Shown here: piece after piece, positions 7,795 to 15,506 of the stretch | How the letters are laid out: each line of letters opens with the position of its first letter | Position numbering within the stretch: position 1 is the stretch's first letter | Assembly: GCF_016405905.1 (NCBI RefSeq) | Contig: NZ_JAEFCB010000005.1 | Coordinates: 62,001-126,000, forward strand | Source: Variovorax sp. IB41 | GTDB lineage: Bacteria > Pseudomonadota > Gammaproteobacteria > Burkholderiales > Burkholderiaceae_C | Reading direction: 5' to 3' | DNA length: 64,000 bases | Program-made: the position numbers and the translations under genes | Notes under the pieces: model-generated | What the model saw: only the letters and a program-made list of their open reading frames with translations | Databases searched by the model: none | Told to the model about the DNA's origin: nothing

Positions 7795-8295
7795 ATGGTT
7801 CACCCCGCCGCCCCGCCCGAAGCAGCCGCCCCCGACGCCGCCACCCTCGACGCCGTTTTTGCCGCGCTGTCCGACCCCACGCGCCGCACCGTGCTCGAAA
7901 CCCTGGGCGAGCGCAGCCTCAGCATCACCGAGCTTTCCGCGCCGCACGGCATGTCGCTCACCGGCTTCATGAAGCACCTGCGCGTGCTGGAGAACGCAGG
8001 CCTCATCTCCCGCACGAAAGAGGGCCGCATCGTGCGCTGCGAGCTGTCGCCCCGGCCGCTGCAGGAGGCGGCCGTGTGGCTCACGCGCTACGAGAAATTC
8101 TGGACCGGGCGCCTCGATGCACTGGCGCGCTTTCTCTACCACCAGGAGGAGACCGAATGGCACACCCTGCCGACCCCGACCCCCATCCCGACCGAGAAGC
8201 CGAAGAACAAGAGCGCCCCGCGCTCACCCTCCGCCGGCACTACCGCGTCGCGCCCGACAAGGTCTGGCGCGCGTGGACCGACCCGCAAGCGCTGA
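7795..8295 (+). CDS. ArsR-family transcriptional regulator with stop-loss extension
   Basis: A 166-residue regulator. The winged-helix core runs from ATLDAVFAALSDPTRRTVLETL through LSITELSAPHGMSLTGFMKHLRVLENAGLI to TKEGRIVRCELSPRPL. The ArsR metal-binding cysteines are absent, as usual for the SRPBCC-linked subgroup. Residues 1-121 are the expected length; the next codon is TGG exactly where a TGA overlapping the neighbour's ATG would lie, and the frame continues 45 low-complexity residues (PTPTPIPTEKPK) to a TGA inside the SRPBCC gene. I chose the ATG at 7795; a TTG at 7759 is the alternative. It probably represses its own operon. Confidence 0.8.
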   Translation: MVHPAAPPEAAAPDAATLDAVFAALSDPTRRTVLETLGERSLSITELSAPHGMSLTGFMKHLRVLENAGLISRTKEGRIVRCELSPRPLQEAAVWLTRYEKFWTGRLDALARFLYHQEETEWHTLPTPTPIPTEKPKNKSAPRSPSAGTTASRPTRSGARGPTRKR

Positions 8296-8648
8296 GGCTC
8301 TGGTTCGGCCCCGGCGAAATCGTCTCGGTGCCGCTCGTGGAAATCGACCTGCGCGTCGGCGGGCGCTTTCGCGTGACCATGCTCGCCGACGACGGCCAGA
8401 CGCACGACGTGAGCGGCACCTACCTGGAGATCGTGCCCAACCGCAAGCTGGTCTTCAGCTGGGCCTGGCGCAGCACGCCCGAGCGCGAATCGCGCGTCAC
8501 CGTGCAGATCGAGCCCGATGGCAACGGCTGCGAACTGGTGCTGATGCACGAGCAGTTCTTCGACCAGGCGGCGCGCGACGCGCACGCGCACGGCTGGAGC
8601 GGCGCCCTCGTCAAGCTCGAACAGCGGCTGCACGGCGCAACCGCATGA
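8157..8648 (+). CDS. SRPBCC / AHSA1 (activator of Hsp90 ATPase homologue) domain protein
   Basis: A 163-residue protein with a START-like hydrophobic cavity. After ~22 polar residues the AHSA1-type domain begins (LTLRRHYRVAPDKVWRAWTDPQALRLWFGP), continues with LRVGGRFRVTML and ends with HGWSGALVKLEQRL, the characteristic terminal helix. ArsR/AHSA1 pairs are common and often accompany DGPF proteins and ECF sigma factors, as here. The start at 8157 lies in a 139-nt overlap with the extended ArsR frame; ACCAGGAGGAGACCGA directly upstream is a strong ribosome binding site. Ligand unknown. Confidence 0.9.
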   Translation: MAHPADPDPHPDREAEEQERPALTLRRHYRVAPDKVWRAWTDPQALRLWFGPGEIVSVPLVEIDLRVGGRFRVTMLADDGQTHDVSGTYLEIVPNRKLVFSWAWRSTPERESRVTVQIEPDGNGCELVLMHEQFFDQAARDAHAHGWSGALVKLEQRLHGATA

Positions 8649-8670
8649 ACACCGCATGACCACCGCATGA
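8641..8670 (+). repeat. 11-bp tandem repeat creating three successive ATGA junctions
   Basis: CCGCATGAACA, CCGCATGACCA and CCGCATGACCA are consecutive 11-bp units. The first ATGA (8645-8648) is the SRPBCC stop; it opens a four-codon ORF ending in the second ATGA (8656-8659), which opens another four-codon ORF ending in the third ATGA (8667-8670), the start of the sigma factor gene. Because 11 is not a multiple of 3, each unit shifts the frame. Confidence 0.75.
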
Positions 8671-9920
8671 CCACCGCACCGATCGCCGACACGCTCGAAG
8701 CGATCTACCGCACCGAGTCGCGCCGCATCTTCGCCACGCTGGTGCGCCTGCTCGGCGATTTCGACCTGGCCGAAGAGGCGCTGCACGATGCCTTCCGCAG
8801 CGCCCTGGAGCAATGGCCGCGGGACGGCGTGCCCGCGAACCCGCGCGCCTGGCTGGTGTCGGCGGGGCGCTTCAAGTCCATCGACGGTATCCGCCGGCGA
8901 GCGCGCTTCACCGCGTGGGACGACGCGGCCGAGCACACCGCGGCGCTGGCCGATCCCGCGCCGGCGTGGGACGACGACAACGCCGAGGACCTCGAAGACG
9001 ATCGCCTGCGCCTGGTCTTCACCTGCTGCCACCCCGCGCTCGCGCCCGACGCGCAGGTGGCGCTCACGCTGCGCGAGGTGTGCGGCCTCGCCACCGAGGA
9101 AATCGCCCGCGCCTTCCTCGTGCCCGCGCCCACCATCGCGCAGCGCATCGTGCGCGCCAAGGCCCGCATCCGCGATGCGCGCATTCCGTACCAGGTGCCC
9201 TCGCTGGCAGAGCTGCCCGAGCGGCTCGATGCGGTGCTGCGCGTCGTGTACCTCGTGTTCAACGAAGGCTATGCGGCCTCGTCGGGCGAGAGCGTCACGC
9301 GCGCCGATCTCTCGGCCGAGGCGATCCGGCTGGGCCGCCTGCTCGCCGGCCTGCTGCCCGACCCCGAGGCGCTCGGCCTGCTCGCGCTGATGCTGCTGCA
9401 CGACTCGCGCCGCGCGGCCCGCACCTCGCCGGGCGGCGAGCTCGTGCTGCTCGATGCGCAGGACCGCCGCCTCTGGCATCGCGCGCAGATCGAAGAGGGC
9501 GCGGCGCTGGTCGAGCGCGCGCTGCTGTCGCGCCGCTTCGGCCCCTACGCGCTGCAGGCGGCCATCGCCGCCGTGCATGCCGAAGCGAAGGAGGCCGCCA
9601 CCACCGACTGGCCGCAGATCGTCGGCCTCTACGACGTGCTGCTGCGCCTGGACCCCTCGCCCGTGGCCGAGCTCAACCGCGCCGCCGCCATCGCCATGCG
9701 CGACGGGCCCGCGGCGGGGCTGGCGCTCATCGATGCACTGCTCGCGCGCGGCGAGCTGGCCGACTACCACCTGGCCCACGGCGCCCGCGCCGAACTGTGC
9801 CGGCGGCTCGGGCGCATCGGCGACGCGCGCGGCGCCTACGAGCGTGCGCTGTCGCTGGCGCATCAGCTGCCCGAGCGGAAATTCCTGGAGCGGCAACTGA
9901 CCCTGCTGCACCTCAAGTAG
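8667..9920 (+). CDS. RNA polymerase sigma factor, ECF42-type (SigJ-like, DUF6596 C-terminal domain)
   Basis: A 417-residue sigma factor, about twice the length of an ordinary ECF protein. The sigma-2 region is TLVRLLGDFDLAEEALHDAF with DGVPANPRAWLVSAGRFKSID; the sigma-4 helix-turn-helix is LREVCGLATEEIARAF with PTIAQRIVRAKARIRDA. The C-terminal half (VYLVFNEGYAASSGE; ADYHLAHGARAELCRRLGR) is the long helical TPR-like extension of the ECF42 group. Such factors lack an anti-sigma partner and are typically encoded beside DGPF/YCII proteins, which follow here. Start chosen at the third ATGA of the repeat. Confidence 0.92.
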   Translation: MTTAPIADTLEAIYRTESRRIFATLVRLLGDFDLAEEALHDAFRSALEQWPRDGVPANPRAWLVSAGRFKSIDGIRRRARFTAWDDAAEHTAALADPAPAWDDDNAEDLEDDRLRLVFTCCHPALAPDAQVALTLREVCGLATEEIARAFLVPAPTIAQRIVRAKARIRDARIPYQVPSLAELPERLDAVLRVVYLVFNEGYAASSGESVTRADLSAEAIRLGRLLAGLLPDPEALGLLALMLLHDSRRAARTSPGGELVLLDAQDRRLWHRAQIEEGAALVERALLSRRFGPYALQAAIAAVHAEAKEAATTDWPQIVGLYDVLLRLDPSPVAELNRAAAIAMRDGPAAGLALIDALLARGELADYHLAHGARAELCRRLGRIGDARGAYERALSLAHQLPERKFLERQLTLLHLK

Positions 9921-10024
9921 AAATTTTTTTTGGATCGGGTGTGCCGGACATGTCGATTTCCGCCATGGCCAATCGACCAGTGGTGTCTACATTCCCTTCA
10001 TTCCCTTTTCAAGGAGATACCGCC

Positions 10025-10386
10025 ATGAAATACCTCTGCCTCGTTCACTACGACGAAGCGGTGATCGACACGATGCCGCCCGATGAACTCAAGGCGCTGG
10101 GCGACGAATCGGCCGCCTACGATCGCGCGCTCGAGCGGGCCGGCCACTACATCGCCTCGAACGCGCTCGAACCCGTAAGACCGCCAAGGTCGTGCAGGTG
10201 CGCGGCGGCAAGCGCTCGCACGTCGACGGCCCGTTCGCCGAGGCGCGCGAGCAGCTTGGCGGCTTCATCCTCATCGAGGCGCGCGACCTCAATGCGGCGA
10301 TCCAGCTGGCGGGGCGCATTCCGATGGCACGCTACGGCGCCATCGAAGTCCGGCCTGTAGAAACCCTCGAACGGAGAGCGGCATGA
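10025..10386 (+). pseudogene. YCII-related (DGPF domain) protein, frameshifted
   Basis: The ATG at 10025 has a strong AAGGAGAT ribosome binding site and opens a DGPF protein (KYLCLVHYDEAVIDTM, ALGDESAAYDRAL, IASNALEPVR). At about 10178-10182 the homologous frame jumps by -1: frame 2 ends in EPVR and frame 1 continues TAKVVQVRGGKRSHVDGPFAEAR through to LERRAA. Restoring one base gives a normal ~120-residue protein with its DGPF motif, so one nucleotide seems to be missing. It may be a real mutation or a read error. The remnant is still coupled to the next DGPF gene by a 4-nt overlap. Confidence 0.8.
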
Positions 10387-10754
10387 GGTACCTCTGCATC
10401 ATCTACGGCACCGACGCCGAAACCGCGCACCTCTCTCCCCGCGAAATGGACCATTACGTGAACGAACACCTCGACTACGACCACGCCCTCCAGGCCCGCG
10501 GCAAGCTCGTCGCCTCCGAGGCGCTGCAGCCCGCCGAGACGGCGACCGTCGTGCGCATGCGCCGCGACAAGCTCTCGGTCACCGACGGCCCGTTCGCCGA
10601 AACCAGCGAATACCTCGGCGGCTTCTACCTGGTCGAAGCCGACAGCGACGAAGAGGCGCTCGAACTCGCGGCCGGCATTCCGTCCGCGCGTTTCAGCAGT
10701 GTCGAAGTGCGGCGCGTGAAGGGCAGCACGCGTGGCGCGGAGCGAACGCCATGA
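10383..10754 (+). CDS. YCII-related (DGPF domain) protein
   Basis: An intact 123-residue paralogue of the frameshifted gene before it. It begins RYLCIIYGTDAET, has DHYVNEHLDYDHALQARGK and the diagnostic VTDGPFAETSEYLGGFYLVE, and ends in a strand with SARFSSVEVRRV. The fold is a dimeric ferredoxin-like (ABM) barrel. DGPF proteins are the standard partners of ECF42 sigma factors, and experiments in other bacteria link such loci to stress and antibiotic tolerance. The ATG overlaps the upstream TGA by 4 nt and its own stop overlaps the exporter start by 4 nt. Confidence 0.9.
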   Translation: MRYLCIIYGTDAETAHLSPREMDHYVNEHLDYDHALQARGKLVASEALQPAETATVVRMRRDKLSVTDGPFAETSEYLGGFYLVEADSDEEALELAAGIPSARFSSVEVRRVKGSTRGAERTP

Positions 10755-12355
10755 GCGGCGCGCCGCCCGCAACGCCGCCCGCCGCGCCCCCGGCCCGCGC
10801 CACGGTGCGCGAATGGACCGGCCTGGCCGTCATCGCGCTGCCGTGCATGCTCTATTCGATGGACCTCACGGTGCTGAACCTCGCGATCCCCTCGATCAGC
10901 GAGGAGCTCAAGCCCACGGCCTCGCAGCTCTTGTGGATCGTCGACATCTACGGCTTCTTCGTCGCGGGCCTCCTGGTCACCATGGGCACGCTGGGCGACC
11001 GCATCGGGCGGCGCCGGCTGCTCCTGATCGGCGCGGCCGCGTTCGGCATCGCCTCGGTGCTGGCCGCGTTTTCGACCAGCGCGAACATGCTCATCGCCAC
11101 GCGCGCGCTGCTGGGCGTGGCGGGCGCGACGCTCGCGCCCTCGACGCTCTCGCTGATCCGCAACATGTTCCTCGACCCGGCGCAGCGCACCGTGGCCATC
11201 GGCGTGTGGATATCGAGCTATTCGGCCGGCGCCGTCATCGGCCCGGTGCTGGGCGGGGTGTTGCTGCAGTTCTTTCCGTGGGGCTCGGTGTTCCTCATCG
11301 GCGTGCCGGTGATGGTGCTGCTGCTGGTGCTCGGGCCCATTCTTCTGCCCGAGTACCGCGACCCCGATGCGGGGCGGCTCGACCTGGCCAGCGTGGCGCT
11401 GTCGCTGGGCGCGGTGCTGGCCGTCATCTACGGCATCAAGCAGATCGCCGAGCACGGGCCGGGCGTCGTGCCCGCGCTGTCGATCGCGGTGGGCGTGGCG
11501 CTCGGCTGGGTGTTCGCACGACGGCAGAAGCGCCTGGCCAATCCGATGATCGACCTGCAGCTCTTTCGCCTGCCGGCCTTCACCGTCTCGCTCGCGGCCT
11601 ACATGCTCGCGTGCTTCGTGATGTTCGGGCTCTTTCTGTACAACGCGCAGTACCTGCAGCTGGTGCTGGGCATGTCGCCGCTGCATGCGGGCCTGTGGAG
11701 CGTGCCGGGCGCGGGGGCCTTCATCGTCGGCTCGATGGTCGTCTCGGCGCTCGTGCGGCGCATGCGCCCGGCCTACGTGATGGGCGGCGGGCTGGCCGTG
11801 GCGGCGGTGGGGTTCGCGATGCTCGTGGTGCTGCCCGCGTCGGCCGCGCAAGGCGGGCTCGCCTGGCTGGTCGCGAGCGCGGTCATCTCGTCGCTGGGCC
11901 TCGCGCCGGTGTTCACGCTGGCCACCGACGTGGTGGTGGGCAGCGCGCCGCCGGAGCGGGCCGGCGTGGCCTCGGCGATTTCGGAGACCAGTTCGGAATT
12001 CGGCGGCGCGCTGGGCATCGCGATCCTCGGCAGCATCGGCGCGGCGATCTACCGCAGCACGATGGCCGATGCGGTGCCCACGGGGCTGGCGGGTGCGGCC
12101 GAAGTGGAGGCTGCGCGCAGCACACTCGGCGGCGCGGTGGCGCTCGCTGGCCAACTCACGGGCAGCGCGGGCACCGAACTGCTCGATGCGGGCCGCGCCG
12201 CGCTGCTGCACGGCCTGCGCCTGACGGCCGGCATCTGCGCCGCGGTGCTGCTCATCGTGGCCGGCCTCGTCGCCTTCCGATTGCGTGACTCGGGTGAGGC
12301 CGGCGAGCCCAATGCCCCTCGAACACCGGGTGCCGCCGCATTGCCGGAGCGCTGA
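10751..12355 (+). CDS. MFS drug:H+ antiporter, DHA2 (EmrB/QacA/SmvA) family
   Basis: A 534-residue inner-membrane exporter with 14 predicted helices. Motif D1-like LYSMDLTVLNLAIPSIS lies in TM1, the A motif is GDRIGRRRL and motif C-like GAVIGPVLGGVLL is in TM5. The overall layout, including QLLWIVDIYGFFVAGLL, matches the SmvA/QacA group that exports cationic dyes, quaternary ammonium compounds and methyl viologen. It is the last gene of the ArsR-SRPBCC-ECF42-DGPF run and overlaps the DGPF gene by 4 nt, so it is a plausible effector of that regulon. Actual substrate not determinable. Confidence 0.9.
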   Translation: MSGAPPATPPAAPPARATVREWTGLAVIALPCMLYSMDLTVLNLAIPSISEELKPTASQLLWIVDIYGFFVAGLLVTMGTLGDRIGRRRLLLIGAAAFGIASVLAAFSTSANMLIATRALLGVAGATLAPSTLSLIRNMFLDPAQRTVAIGVWISSYSAGAVIGPVLGGVLLQFFPWGSVFLIGVPVMVLLLVLGPILLPEYRDPDAGRLDLASVALSLGAVLAVIYGIKQIAEHGPGVVPALSIAVGVALGWVFARRQKRLANPMIDLQLFRLPAFTVSLAAYMLACFVMFGLFLYNAQYLQLVLGMSPLHAGLWSVPGAGAFIVGSMVVSALVRRMRPAYVMGGGLAVAAVGFAMLVVLPASAAQGGLAWLVASAVISSLGLAPVFTLATDVVVGSAPPERAGVASAISETSSEFGGALGIAILGSIGAAIYRSTMADAVPTGLAGAAEVEAARSTLGGAVALAGQLTGSAGTELLDAGRAALLHGLRLTAGICAAVLLIVAGLVAFRLRDSGEAGEPNAPRTPGAAALPER

Positions 12356-12402
12356 CGAACACCCATACTGGCGCTTCCACGACGAGACCACCGGAGCCTC
12401 CC

Positions 12403-12600
12403 ATGAGCAACGAACTGCGCAAGAAGCTGCACGACTTGGCCGAACTCTGCGAGAACACCACCGATCCGCAGACCAAGGCCATCATCGAGGCGATCCGGCT
12501 GCAGACGGCCGTGCTGAACGAGCGGCTGTTCTCCATCGAGCTGCAGGTGGGCGCGCTCACCAAGCGCCTGGAAGGCGCCTCCGAAAGCACGGCCTCCTGA
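12403..12600 (+). CDS. Small helical hypothetical protein
   Basis: A 65-residue protein: MSNELRKKLHDLAEL, then CENTTDPQTKAIIEAIRLQ, then NERLFSIELQVGALTKRLEG. It is predicted to be almost fully helical with heptad-like hydrophobic spacing, so a small coiled coil is likely; there is no signal or membrane segment. GGAG sits 8 nt upstream of the ATG and codon use is ordinary for the window, which supports a real gene. It lies between the exporter and aroC on the same strand. I do not recognise a family. Confidence 0.65.
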   Translation: MSNELRKKLHDLAELCENTTDPQTKAIIEAIRLQTAVLNERLFSIELQVGALTKRLEGASESTAS

Positions 12601-12645
12601 GGGGTCGGGCGAGGGGGCCGCCGCTTTGTAGGGATAATCCCGGCC

Positions 12646-13758
12646 ATGAGCGGCAACACTTTCGGAACACTCTTCGCGGTCACCAATTTCGGCGAATCGC
12701 ACGGCCCGGCCATCGGCTGCGTCATCGACGGCTGCCCCCCGGGCATGGCATTGAGCGAGGCGGACATCCAGGGCGACCTGGACCGCCGCCGCCCCGGCAC
12801 CAGCCGCCACGTCACCCAGCGCAACGAACCCGATGCGGTGCAGATCCTCTCGGGCGTGTACGAGGGCAAGACCACCGGCACCCCCATCGCCCTCCTGATC
12901 CAGAACACCGACCAGCGCAGCAAGGACTACGGGCAGATCGCCCAGCAGTTCCGCCCCGGCCACGCCGACTTCACCTACTGGAAGAAATACGGCATCCGCG
13001 ATCCGCGCGGCGGCGGGCGCTCCTCGGCGCGGCTCACGGCGCCCATGGTCGCGGCCGGCGCGGTCGCCAAGAAATGGCTCGCCGAAAAATACGGCATGGT
13101 GTTTCGCGGCTGCATGACGCAGATCGGCGACATCGCCATTCCCTTCGAGAGCTGGGACCACGTGCCCAACAACCCCTTCTTCGCCCCCATCGCCGACGTG
13201 AGCGAACTGGAGGCCTACATGGATCGCCTCCGCAAAGCGGGCGATTCGTGCGGCGCGCGCATCCGCGTCACCGCCACCAACGTGCCCATGGGCCTCGGCG
13301 AGCCGCTCTTCGACAAGCTCGATGCCGAAATCGCCTACGCCATGATGGGCATCAACGCGGTGAAGGCCGTGGAAATCGGCGCCGGCTTCGACAGCGTCAC
13401 CCAGCGCGGCACCACGCACGGCGACTCGATCACGCCGACCGGCTTCGTCACCAACAACGCGGGCGGCATCCTGGGCGGCATCAGCTCGGGGCAAGACCTG
13501 GAGGTGAGCATCGCGATCAAGCCCACCAGCTCGATCATCAGCCCGCGCCAGTCGATCGACATCCACAACAACCCCGTCGAGGTGGTCACCAAGGGCCGCC
13601 ACGACCCGTGCGTGGGCATCCGCGCGACGCCCATCGCCGAGGCGATGCTCGCGCTGGTGGTGATGGAGCACGTGCTGCGCAACCGCGCCCAGTGCGGCGA
13701 CGTGCAGACCGACGCCCAGAAGAGCGAAGCCGCGTCCCCGCAGGCCTCTTTCCTCTAG
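12646..13758 (+). CDS. aroC: Chorismate synthase
   Basis: A 370-residue cytosolic enzyme of the shikimate pathway that converts 5-enolpyruvylshikimate 3-phosphate to chorismate using reduced FMN. All three signatures are visible: [18 protein letters not shown] near the N-terminus, the [27 protein letters not shown] block, and the C-terminal [15 protein letters not shown] with [10 protein letters not shown]. No Shine-Dalgarno is obvious; a GGGATAATCCC palindrome containing a GATAAT -10-like box lies 7-17 nt before the ATG, so transcription could start very close to the start codon. Ends TAG, overlapping the next GTG start by one base. Confidence 0.97.
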   Translation: MSGNTFGTLFAVTNFGESHGPAIGCVIDGCPPGMALSEADIQGDLDRRRPGTSRHVTQRNEPDAVQILSGVYEGKTTGTPIALLIQNTDQRSKDYGQIAQQFRPGHADFTYWKKYGIRDPRGGGRSSARLTAPMVAAGAVAKKWLAEKYGMVFRGCMTQIGDIAIPFESWDHVPNNPFFAPIADVSELEAYMDRLRKAGDSCGARIRVTATNVPMGLGEPLFDKLDAEIAYAMMGINAVKAVEIGAGFDSVTQRGTTHGDSITPTGFVTNNAGGILGGISSGQDLEVSIAIKPTSSIISPRQSIDIHNNPVEVVTKGRHDPCVGIRATPIAEAMLALVVMEHVLRNRAQCGDVQTDAQKSEAASPQASFL

Positions 13759-14948
13759 TGCAAGCCCCGCCACCCGTGGCCGCCCAGCGCGGCCACCTGC
13801 TGGCATTCGCTGGTCTGTCGGCCAGCTATTTCGCGCACATCGGTTTCTTCAACCCCTACCTGCCGCTGTGGCTCAAGGACCTGGGGCTGCCGATCTTCAC
13901 GATCAGCCTGCTGGCCTCGGTGCAGTCGGTCACGCGCGTGTTCGCGCCCTATGCCTGGGGCGCGCTCAGCGACCACACCGGCCACCGCGTGATGCTGCTG
14001 CGCTTCAGCGCGGCGGTGGCGCTGGCCAGTTCGTTCGGGCTCTGGTGGCACGGCGGCGCGTGGTGGCTCGCGCTGGTGCTGCTGGTCATGTTCACCCACA
14101 CCAGCTCGATGATGTCGCTCACCGAGGCGGCCATGGCGCAGCTGGTGGCCGGCGACTGGGGCCGCTACGGGCGCATACGCCTGTGCGGCTCGGCCGGCTT
14201 CCTGGTCACCGTGTTCGTCGCGGGCGAGTGGTTCGACCGCTTCGGCATGAAGCACTTTCCGGCCTGGGCCGCCGGCACGCTGGCCATCGTGCTCGTCGCG
14301 ACGATGAAGCTCCCCGACGTGCGCGAGCCCGTGGCCGCGCACGACGCCGCGCGCGAACCCATCGGCCCGGTGCTGCAGAGCCCCGTGGTGCGGTGGTTCT
14401 TCGCGGCGCTGTTCTTCCAGGTGATGTCGCACTTCTCGGTGTACGCGTTCTTCTCGCTGTACCTGGATTCGATCGGCTACACCAAGAGCACCATCGGCCT
14501 TTTGTGGGCGCTGTCGGTGGTGGCCGAGATCGTCTGGTTCTACCTGCAGGGCCGGCTCATCGGCCTCTTGCCGATGCCGCGCTGGATGCTGGTGTGCGGC
14601 ATCGCGGCCGTCGCGCGCCTGGGGCTCACGGCCGGCCTGGGCGGCTTCATCGCCGCGCTGGTCGTCGCGCAATGGCTGCACGCGCTCAGCTTCGCGGCGC
14701 ACCACACCACCTGCATCGCGGTGGTGTCGCGGCGCTTTCCGGGGCGGCTGCGCGGCAGGGGGCAGGCACTCTTCACCGTGATCGGCTATGGCTTCGGCGG
14801 CGTGCTGGGCGTGCTGCTGGGCGGCGCGGTGGCGCAGGAGTTTGGCTACCGCGCGATGTTCACCGCGGCGGCGCTGCTGGCGGTGGTGGGCAGCCTCTGC
14901 GCGTGGCGAGTTGTGCGGCTGGAGCAGGCCGAGCGCGCGGGCGCTTAG
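13758..14948 (+). CDS. MFS transporter, MFS_1-like (HcaT/PPP type)
   Basis: A 396-residue inner-membrane protein with 12 helices. The GTG start at 13758 shares its first base with the last base of the aroC TAG stop; the first helix follows at once (LLAFAGLSASYFAHIGFFNPYLPLWLK), a signature of the 3-phenylpropionate permease-like group. An A-motif-like loop reads YAWGALSDHTGHRVMLLRF. Despite the HcaT resemblance, proteins of this branch are mostly uncharacterised. Coupling to aroC suggests co-expression, but no functional link is evident. Confidence 0.85.
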   Translation: MQAPPPVAAQRGHLLAFAGLSASYFAHIGFFNPYLPLWLKDLGLPIFTISLLASVQSVTRVFAPYAWGALSDHTGHRVMLLRFSAAVALASSFGLWWHGGAWWLALVLLVMFTHTSSMMSLTEAAMAQLVAGDWGRYGRIRLCGSAGFLVTVFVAGEWFDRFGMKHFPAWAAGTLAIVLVATMKLPDVREPVAAHDAAREPIGPVLQSPVVRWFFAALFFQVMSHFSVYAFFSLYLDSIGYTKSTIGLLWALSVVAEIVWFYLQGRLIGLLPMPRWMLVCGIAAVARLGLTAGLGGFIAALVVAQWLHALSFAAHHTTCIAVVSRRFPGRLRGRGQALFTVIGYGFGGVLGVLLGGAVAQEFGYRAMFTAAALLAVVGSLCAWRVVRLEQAERAGA

Positions 14949-14992
14949 GCCCGCCCCGAGCCCGGCGCAGGCGCGTTCCCAACCCCATTCCA

Positions 14993-15020
14993 TCGTGCGT
15001 CGTGCGTCGTGCGTCTTGCG
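14993..15020. repeat. 7-bp tandem repeat, four units
   Basis: TCGTGCG occurs three times in succession, then TCTTGCG. Short microsatellite-like array downstream of the MFS gene; no function evident. Confidence 0.8.
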
Positions 15021-15025
15021 CCTGT

Positions 15026-15049
15026 CGGGCGCCGCGCCCGCGAGCTTTT
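15026..15049 (+). terminator. Weak intrinsic terminator after the aroC/MFS unit
   Basis: CGGGCG and CGCCCG form a 6-bp GC stem around CCG, followed by CGAGCTTTT. The U-tract is short, so termination is only plausible. Confidence 0.35.
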
Positions 15050-15265
15050 CAATTGCACCGAGGCGCGTGCATTGGAATTGGTTGTTTGCAATTTTTCCCA
15101 GATCAGGCATTCAATGAATGGAGCCTATTCATTCTTTTGAGAATTAATGGCCGAACGCCTGCGGCAAAAAGGAAACATCGCACCTTATCTATCTGTGCGA
15201 TCTTTGGCACTCGAGACGGTTGTTGCGTGGCAAACGTCCTGAATCTTGCTTTCGATGCCAATTCA

Positions 15266-15306
15266 ATTCCGCTCTAATTCCACGAACTCCTAAAGTCGAT
15301 TCCGGA
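15266..15306 (+). promoter_or_regulatory. Promoter-like module shared with the YadA-like gene (copy 1)
   Basis: ATTCCGCT, 15 variable bases, CCTAAAGT, 4 variable bases, TCCGGA. The same blocks with the same spacings recur at 20538-20578 before the neighbouring adhesin gene. TAAAGT may serve as a -10 element; a TAAAGT box 17 nt from TTGTGG also precedes the quiC-type gene. The module is over 200 nt from the coding start, implying a long leader. Confidence 0.5.
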
Positions 15307-15457
15307 CAGGGAGATGCCCGACTGCGGCGATCCTCCTCTGTGCACGCTCGAGAAACGCGAGCGCGCGCGCGTCCATCGTGCGGCAAATCAATCGTTATTC
15401 ATGGCGTTGGGCCCGCGGGCTTTTGCCTGCTGAATAAAGTTTGTCTTTTGATTATTC

Positions 15458-15483
15458 AAAAGGCAAAAGGCGATTTGCCTTTT
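15458..15483 (+). promoter_or_regulatory. Leader hairpin just upstream of autotransporter 1
   Basis: AAAAGGCAAA and TTTGCCTTTT form perfect 10-bp arms around AGGCGA, ending 23 nt before the GTG at 15507. It could act as an attenuator or control ribosome access. If translation starts at the TTG at 15441 it lies inside the coding region. Confidence 0.5.
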
Positions 15484-15506
15484 CAAAACCGAATCGAGCC
15501 CTGACC

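Larger units (their letters stand above)
14949..15506. other. Long AT-rich leader/intergenic region before autotransporter 1
   Basis: This 558-nt gap has much lower GC than the genes. It contains a short tandem repeat, a weak terminator for the preceding MFS gene, the promoter-like module shared with the YadA-like gene and a hairpin near the autotransporter start. No protein-coding frame looks real except a possible in-frame N-terminal extension of the autotransporter from a TTG at 15441. Confidence 0.6.

Noticed and set aside
9921..9935. Terminator at the run of T after the ECF42 gene
   Set aside because: There is no hairpin before the T run, and the following DGPF gene seems to belong to the same regulon.
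12285..14948. Single 887-residue frame covering aroC and the MFS gene
   Set aside because: The first half is an out-of-frame shadow of aroC; only the part after the GTG at 13758 is a transporter.
15289..15320. Sigma-28 (flagellar) promoter at CTAAAGT
   Set aside because: TAAAGT fits the -35 box, but no GCCGATAA-like -10 lies 11 nt downstream in either copy of the module.
15441..15506. TTG-started N-terminal extension of autotransporter 1
   Set aside because: The extra 22 residues would precede the signal peptide without resembling an ESPR and would be encoded by a perfect hairpin; kept only as an alternative.
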